In this document: one piece after another, positions 60,595 through 64,000 of the stretch | How positions within the stretch are numbered: position 1 is the stretch's first letter | Layout: the number at the start of each line of letters is the position of its first letter | Source: Candidatus Altimarinota bacterium | GTDB lineage: Bacteria > Patescibacteriota > Gracilibacteria > BD1-5 > UBA2023 | Direction: 5' to 3' | NCBI GenBank assembly: GCA_028714815.1 | Contig: JAQTLR010000001.1 | Coordinates: 1 to 64,000 of the forward strand | DNA length: 64,000 bases | Position numbers and translations under genes: made by a program | Notes under the pieces: model-generated | What the model was told of the DNA's origin: nothing | The model's database searches: none | Seen by the model: the letters and a program-made list of their open reading frames with translations, nothing else

Positions 60595-61248
60595 TTAGAA
60601 AATCACTACGAATTCCCCTTTGCAAACGTTTTTTTCATAGTATTCACGGCACTCTTTTACCGTCCCGTGCTTGAATTCCTCGAATTTCTTAGTAAGTTCC
60701 CGCGCCACGACGATCCGGTGATCGGGACCGAGGTACTTCTCCATATCGGAGAGCGTTCGGATGATCCGGTGGACAGATTCGTAGATAACGACGGTATAAT
60801 CCTTATTCTGGAGCGATTTAAAGAGGGTTTCACGACCTTTTTTGACCGGGAGGAAACCGAGGAACCGGAAGTCGTGCATGTGCATCCCGGATCCGACAAG
60901 CGCCGAGAGAACCGCAGAAGCCCCCGGAATGGGGACGATGGTGACATTCTCCTCGATGGCCCGTTTCACGAGGATATAAGCGGGATCGGAGATCCCGGGA
61001 GTCCCGGCATCGGATATGAGTGCCACATGTTTTCCCTCCTGGAGGAGTATGATGATTTTCTCCACTTTCACATCCCCGGAATGTGCATGGAATGATATGA
61101 GAGGTTTGGATATCTCATAGTGGCTCAGAAGTACCCCGGAGGTACGGGTATCCTCGCAGGCGATGACATCGGCTTCGCGAAGGGTCCGGAGTGCCCGAAG
61201 GGTGATATCTTCAAGGTTCCCTATGGGAGTGGATACGATAGAGAGCAT
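60595..61248 (-). CDS. rsmI: RsmI 16S rRNA 2'-O-ribose C1402 methyltransferase
   Basis: Tetrapyrrole-methylase-fold enzyme acting on C1402 of 16S rRNA. The 217-residue product has STPIGNLEDITLRALRTL, CEDTRTSGVLL, ISDAGTPGISDPAYIL, VPIPGASAVLSALVGSG, and ESVHRIIRTL. It is shorter than the E. coli enzyme because it lacks the C-terminal extension. No in-frame UGA. Convergent with pilC. Confidence 0.93.
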   Translation of the reverse strand: MLSIVSTPIGNLEDITLRALRTLREADVIACEDTRTSGVLLSHYEISKPLISFHAHSGDVKVEKIIILLQEGKHVALISDAGTPGISDPAYILVKRAIEENVTIVPIPGASAVLSALVGSGMHMHDFRFLGFLPVKKGRETLFKSLQNKDYTVVIYESVHRIIRTLSDMEKYLGPDHRIVVARELTKKFEEFKHGTVKECREYYEKNVCKGEFVVIF

Positions 61249-61301
61249 TTTGGAAAATTGCAGGTTACGAATTAGGGTTTACAGGTTTTGATCTTATTTC
61301 T

Positions 61302-61334
61302 TCTTCTCCTTTCAGGAGAGGTTCGGGGGTGAGA
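61302..61334. repeat. Half copy of palindromic repeat R1
   Basis: CTTCTCCTTTCAGGAGAG with GGTTCGGGGGTGAG corresponds to the second hairpin and right end of the R1 copies in clpB and nrnA. It lies just after the cyclase stop codon. Confidence 0.65.
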
Positions 61335-61335
61335 G

Positions 61336-62376
61336 CTAGATATCCATGACGAAGAAATCGTCGAGAGAAAATATCTTGGTGGATTGTTCTCTTCCTTTGA
61401 GTATGACCGTGTCGATTTCATGGAGGGAGAATCTCTCCGGATTTCCCATCTTGTCTACGACCGATTGGCTCAGGATGATATTTTTCCCGTATTTTCTCGT
61501 GAGCCCTTCAAGCCGTGAAGCGGTATTCACAGTATCGCCGATAACCGTTGCATCCATGCGATGCTTTGTCCCGATGGTTCCGACTATAACCTCCCCGGTA
61601 TTGATTCCGATCCCGATATTGATTTTTTTCCCGATGCTCGATATCTGGAAGCGTTTGATGAAATCCTGTATCTCGATGGCGCAGGAAAGGGCATTGTCTG
61701 AAGTTTCCTGCTCGAAGATGATCATGATTCCGTCTCCCAAAAATTTATCGATGTATCCGCCATGTTTATAGATGAGTTCGCCGATCCCGTCAAAGTAGAT
61801 ATTGAGAAGCAGGAGTGTCCGTTCCGGACTTATCTGTTCGCTTATGGCCGTAAATCCCATGATATCGAGAAACATCACACTGAGGCATTTGGTGTGTGAA
61901 CTTCCGAGAACTATCTTTTCATACCCGCGAAACCCTATCTCCTTATAGATATCCTCGGGGATGAATTTTTTGAAGACCTTATGTAGGTCATTGAAATCCT
62001 TTTTCAGGAGATTGCTCTTGATATAGCTTTTTTTGAAGAGGGTCTCCACTTCTTTATTTTCCAGGAAAAAATGGGTATTGCTCTTGAAATCATGTGATTT
62101 TTCCTCGATCATGGTCCCCCGGAAGTTCTCTATCAGGGTATTGTAATCATTTCTATACCTGTTGTTGAGGATGAGATAGATGGCAATGAAGACGGTATTC
62201 AGGAAGATATTGCCGATAGATATGATATCTATCATTTTCCCGCTGGTGATTTTGAGTATGAAGACGATAAAAAGGATATTGCTCCCGAAAAAAAGGAACA
62301 TGAGTGTCCGGTTTACTGATTGTATGCTGAGTTTCATAGGGGATTTATAAAAAATACGGTAAATAGATCCTATCAT
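61336..62376 (-). CDS. Class III adenylate/guanylate cyclase, membrane-bound
   Basis: A 346-residue protein with two N-terminal membrane helices (MFLFFGSNILFIVFILKI and IFLNTVFIAIYLIL), a coiled linker and a class III cyclase domain. Metal Asp residues are in MFLDIMGFTAIS and KFLGDGIMIIF, with GINTGEVIVGTIG and the substrate loop MDATVIGDTVNTASRLEG. These residues fit an active homodimeric cyclase. A Lys before FLGD and the Asp in MDATV favour ATP. The start at 62376 follows the PrsW stop by four bases; ATG 62337 is the alternative. No UGA in the catalytic part. Confidence 0.88.
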   Translation of the reverse strand: MIGSIYRIFYKSPMKLSIQSVNRTLMFLFFGSNILFIVFILKITSGKMIDIISIGNIFLNTVFIAIYLILNNRYRNDYNTLIENFRGTMIEEKSHDFKSNTHFFLENKEVETLFKKSYIKSNLLKKDFNDLHKVFKKFIPEDIYKEIGFRGYEKIVLGSSHTKCLSVMFLDIMGFTAISEQISPERTLLLLNIYFDGIGELIYKHGGYIDKFLGDGIMIIFEQETSDNALSCAIEIQDFIKRFQISSIGKKINIGIGINTGEVIVGTIGTKHRMDATVIGDTVNTASRLEGLTRKYGKNIILSQSVVDKMGNPERFSLHEIDTVILKGREQSTKIFSLDDFFVMDI

Positions 62377-62380
62377 ATGA

Positions 62381-63349
62381 TTACTGTTCCTCATAGAAGA
62401 TTCGGGTGATAGAGAGGTAGGATCCGAAAAAATAGATGAATATGATCCCGGTGAACCCGACGGTGAGCGATATGTCGAATATGGCATGTACGAGTATGGA
62501 AAGGAGAAATCCATACAGAAGCGTCTTCGCATACGGAAGGATTTTCGGGAGTGATGTATAGGCGATGAAGGCACGAGAAAAATACAATCCTACGATCACG
62601 CTACAGATGATATGAGTAAGAAGCGAGAATATGGATCGGAATATCCAAGTCGAGAGTACTCAGGAACTCCAGACACCGGATTGTTCCGCTATGTTTTTGA
62701 GGTAGAGGATATTTTCTATGAACCCGAAGCCGAGCGCGATGAATATGGAAAAAAGCACTCATTTTTTCACGGAATCGATGAAGGGGAGCGAACTCGTAAG
62801 AACGCAGAAATGCTTGCTCGTCTCTTCTATGATGGCTATGACGACGTAGTAGAAAAGCACGAGTTTCAGGGTTCCGAATACCACTCAGGCGATGGTGATT
62901 CACCCGTTCGCAAGAGGCGCTTCAAATATATCGAGACTGAAAAGAAGGAAATGGAAGAAGGAAAAGAGTATGCCTATCAAGAATAGTATCCCTGTATTTC
63001 TTATCAGGGTTTTCCAGACTTTTCCGATAGAGAGGGAAAAAAATCCTAGGGAAAAAACGAAGACGCTTATCGCTATGATCCCTATGGTCATCAGAAGGGA
63101 TGCAGCAAGCTCTATCTCATTGCCTCGGATTGCAAGCAGCGGAAAGACATTCCAGTGCACGAGATCGGCGAAAGCCATCATATCGCTCATGAAGAGCACG
63201 GGAACCACCGATATGGCCCCAGCGACGATACCCAGTCCGAATCGGCGGGCCCCGAGCGGGGAATTGTCGAGGTACGAAAATATATACCCCCACATAAGTA
63301 TGGGGAAAAAGGTGATGATGATAATGGGGATGAGAGACAATATTTCCAT
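62381..63349 (-). CDS. PrsW-like intramembrane protease
   Basis: A 322-residue polytopic protein with eight or so membrane helices. The PrsW glutamic-protease motifs are present: IIEETSKHF (EExxK-like), GFGFIENILY and ILVHAIFD. UGA occurs as Gly after PLANG, in SVKK-UGA-VLF and VWSS-UGA-VLS. PrsW proteins cut anti-sigma factors or other membrane proteins; the substrate here is unknown. It precedes the cyclase with only four bases between them, so both are likely translated together. Confidence 0.82.
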
Positions 63350-63355
63350 GGTATG

Positions 63356-63476
63356 GAACCTCTGAAAAACTCGTTCTTGGAGCTTTAAATCTCCGTTTCT
63401 CGTTCTCCGTACAAGTTGTACGGTTTGCTCGAATACTCGATTTACACTCCAATTACTTCACTTTTGAGAGGTTCTA
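63356..63476. repeat. Palindromic repeat family R2, intergenic copy
   Basis: ACCTCTGAAAAACTCGTTCT ... TTTAAATCTCCG ... CCGTACAAGTTGTACGG (perfect central palindrome) ... ATACTCGATTT ... CTTTTGAGAGGT; the ends are inverted repeats. Same family as 4131-4248 and 8087-8206. Confidence 0.8.
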
Positions 63477-63505
63477 GAGATTAATGAAGATAAATATTTT
63501 CAGAT

Positions 63506-63796
63506 TTACTTCCGAAAGATTTCGTATTTTCAGAACTTGATGCTTTCCCGTTTCCCATTTTTGAAGACATGGGAAATCAGGAACATATTGGCACCGATGA
63601 GTATGAAGAATACTCCGATGATATATGCTATAAGTGCCGGTGCAGCGATGACAAGTATCCCGAAGAGTATGAAAATGATGCCGACGAGGTTCATGAGATA
63701 TTTTTTAGCGATATAAATCGCTATCACTCTATAGTAAAAATCGAAAAAATCAACTTTTCTCGACCATTCGGGAATCTTTTTCCAAAATCCCGACAT
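63506..63796 (-). CDS. Small two-helix membrane protein
   Basis: A 96-residue protein: a basic aromatic N-terminus (FWKKIPEWSRKVDFFDFYYR), two membrane helices (MNLVGIIFILFGILVIAAP; LIAYIIGVFFILIGANMFLI) and a short basic tail. One UGA (SIKF-UGA-KYE) adds the last eight residues before UAA. Resembles small HdeD/DUF308-type membrane proteins in build only. Divergent from the secreted protein at the window end. Confidence 0.72.
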
Positions 63797-63813
63797 CTTC
63801 CCCTATTTTCGAA

Positions 63814-63841
63814 TTGATTTTCCAAAATATTGTTGTACTAT
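63814..63841 (+). promoter_or_regulatory. Promoter of the last gene
   Basis: TTGATT (63814-63819), 16-bp spacer, TACTAT (63836-63841), 33 bp before the ATG. Confidence 0.6.
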
Positions 63842-63874
63842 GGGTCCGTCCTTTTACTCTCCCTTTGCAATTTT

Positions 63875-64000
63875 ATGCACAAAATATATCTCCTCCTTGT
63901 AGTATTTCTTGCACCGATCGGTGTCTTCGCCCTGAATGTCGATGTTATCGCTACTCCTCCATCGGGGACATACCATGCTCCGGTGCATATCACCCTTACT
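63875..64000 (+). CDS. Secreted protein, 5' part only
   Basis: Signal peptide MHKIYLLLVVFLAPIGVFAL, then ATPPSGTYHAPVHITLT. That last motif resembles the chitobiase/hexosaminidase C-terminal (CHB_HEX_C) repeat found in large surface proteins. The gene runs past the window edge, so its length and function are unknown. Confidence 0.7.
   Translation, partial: MHKIYLLLVVFLAPIGVFALNVDVIATPPSGTYHAPVHITLT

Noticed and set aside
1-64000. UGA as Trp (table 4, Mycoplasma-like)
   Set aside because: UGA sites align with conserved Gly, as in the Walker A motif, and Trp positions use UGG.
1-64000. CRISPR arrays, rRNA genes, replication origin
   Set aside because: No regular repeat-spacer series, no rRNA sequence and no dnaA-box cluster were seen.

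Overview
The window reads only with UGA decoded as glycine (translation table 25). Many conserved genes carry in-frame UGA exactly where their families have Gly, for example the Walker A motif of a ClpC-like ATPase, a conserved Gly in ClpB, the N-terminus of thymidylate synthase, and a Gly next to the HD domain of RelA/SpoT. All genuine genes end in UAA or UAG. Together with the small gene content this points to a Patescibacteria/CPR bacterium of the Gracilibacteria or Absconditabacteria (SR1) type. The sequence alone does not decide between the two. Read with the standard code, about half of the genes look broken and several vanish. I joined the fragments and list the genes whole.

Layout. 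0-8 kb: end of ftsW, a hidden Cys-rich secreted protein, clpB under a CIRCE-like operator, rlmE, nrnA, and a pyrimidine group (tmk, thyA, dut). 8-14 kb: relA/spoT, a SulP transporter, ruvB, rplK. 14-17.5 kb: a Fic protein with a palindromic operator, an apparently foreign membrane protein, and five tRNA genes plus a degenerate one. 17.5-25.7 kb: two large proteins of unknown function, then a VirB6/TrbL-like secretion channel gene. 25.7-29.1 kb: one 1138-residue protein with a degenerate GGDEF and an EAL domain. 29-36 kb: a candidate small RNA, rsmE, a ClpC-like ATPase, and two secreted proteins of unknown family. 36-44 kb: a long leftward cluster (perM-like, fmt, ABC-2 permease, prmC, small protein, PLD lipoprotein, TPR protein, dnaB). 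44-48.3 kb: a LexA-like repressor, an L,D-transpeptidase, and an ECF sigma factor operon with a DUF2202-like protein. 48.3-53 kb: a AAA/DUF4143 ATPase, then an island bounded by about 220-bp repeats that carry the 3' end of tRNA-Lys. The island holds a radical SAM/SPASM enzyme, a 47-residue peptide ending in CCKK, and a GNAT enzyme. 53-64 kb: a DnaQ-DinG fusion, type IV pilus genes (two membrane proteins, pilB, pilC), rsmI, a class III nucleotide cyclase, a PrsW-like protease, and the start of a secreted protein.

Three themes run across the window. First, UGA use is uneven: abundant in lineage-specific and secreted proteins, absent from rplK, ruvB, rsmI, pilC and dut. Second, most starts have no Shine-Dalgarno sequence. 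The exceptions I noticed (radical SAM gene, its putative precursor, and the 226-residue membrane protein) also lack UGA, as expected for acquired genes. Third, short palindromic repeats of at least three families sit inside coding genes in frame (clpB, nrnA, rlmE, prmC), adding peptide inserts to essential proteins.

The best candidate for an undescribed system is the radical SAM plus CC-peptide cassette at 50.2-51.9 kb, a putative RiPP pathway. No integrase, CRISPR array, rRNA or UGA-reading tRNA-Gly(UCA) was seen. All coordinates were read by hand and no database search was possible.
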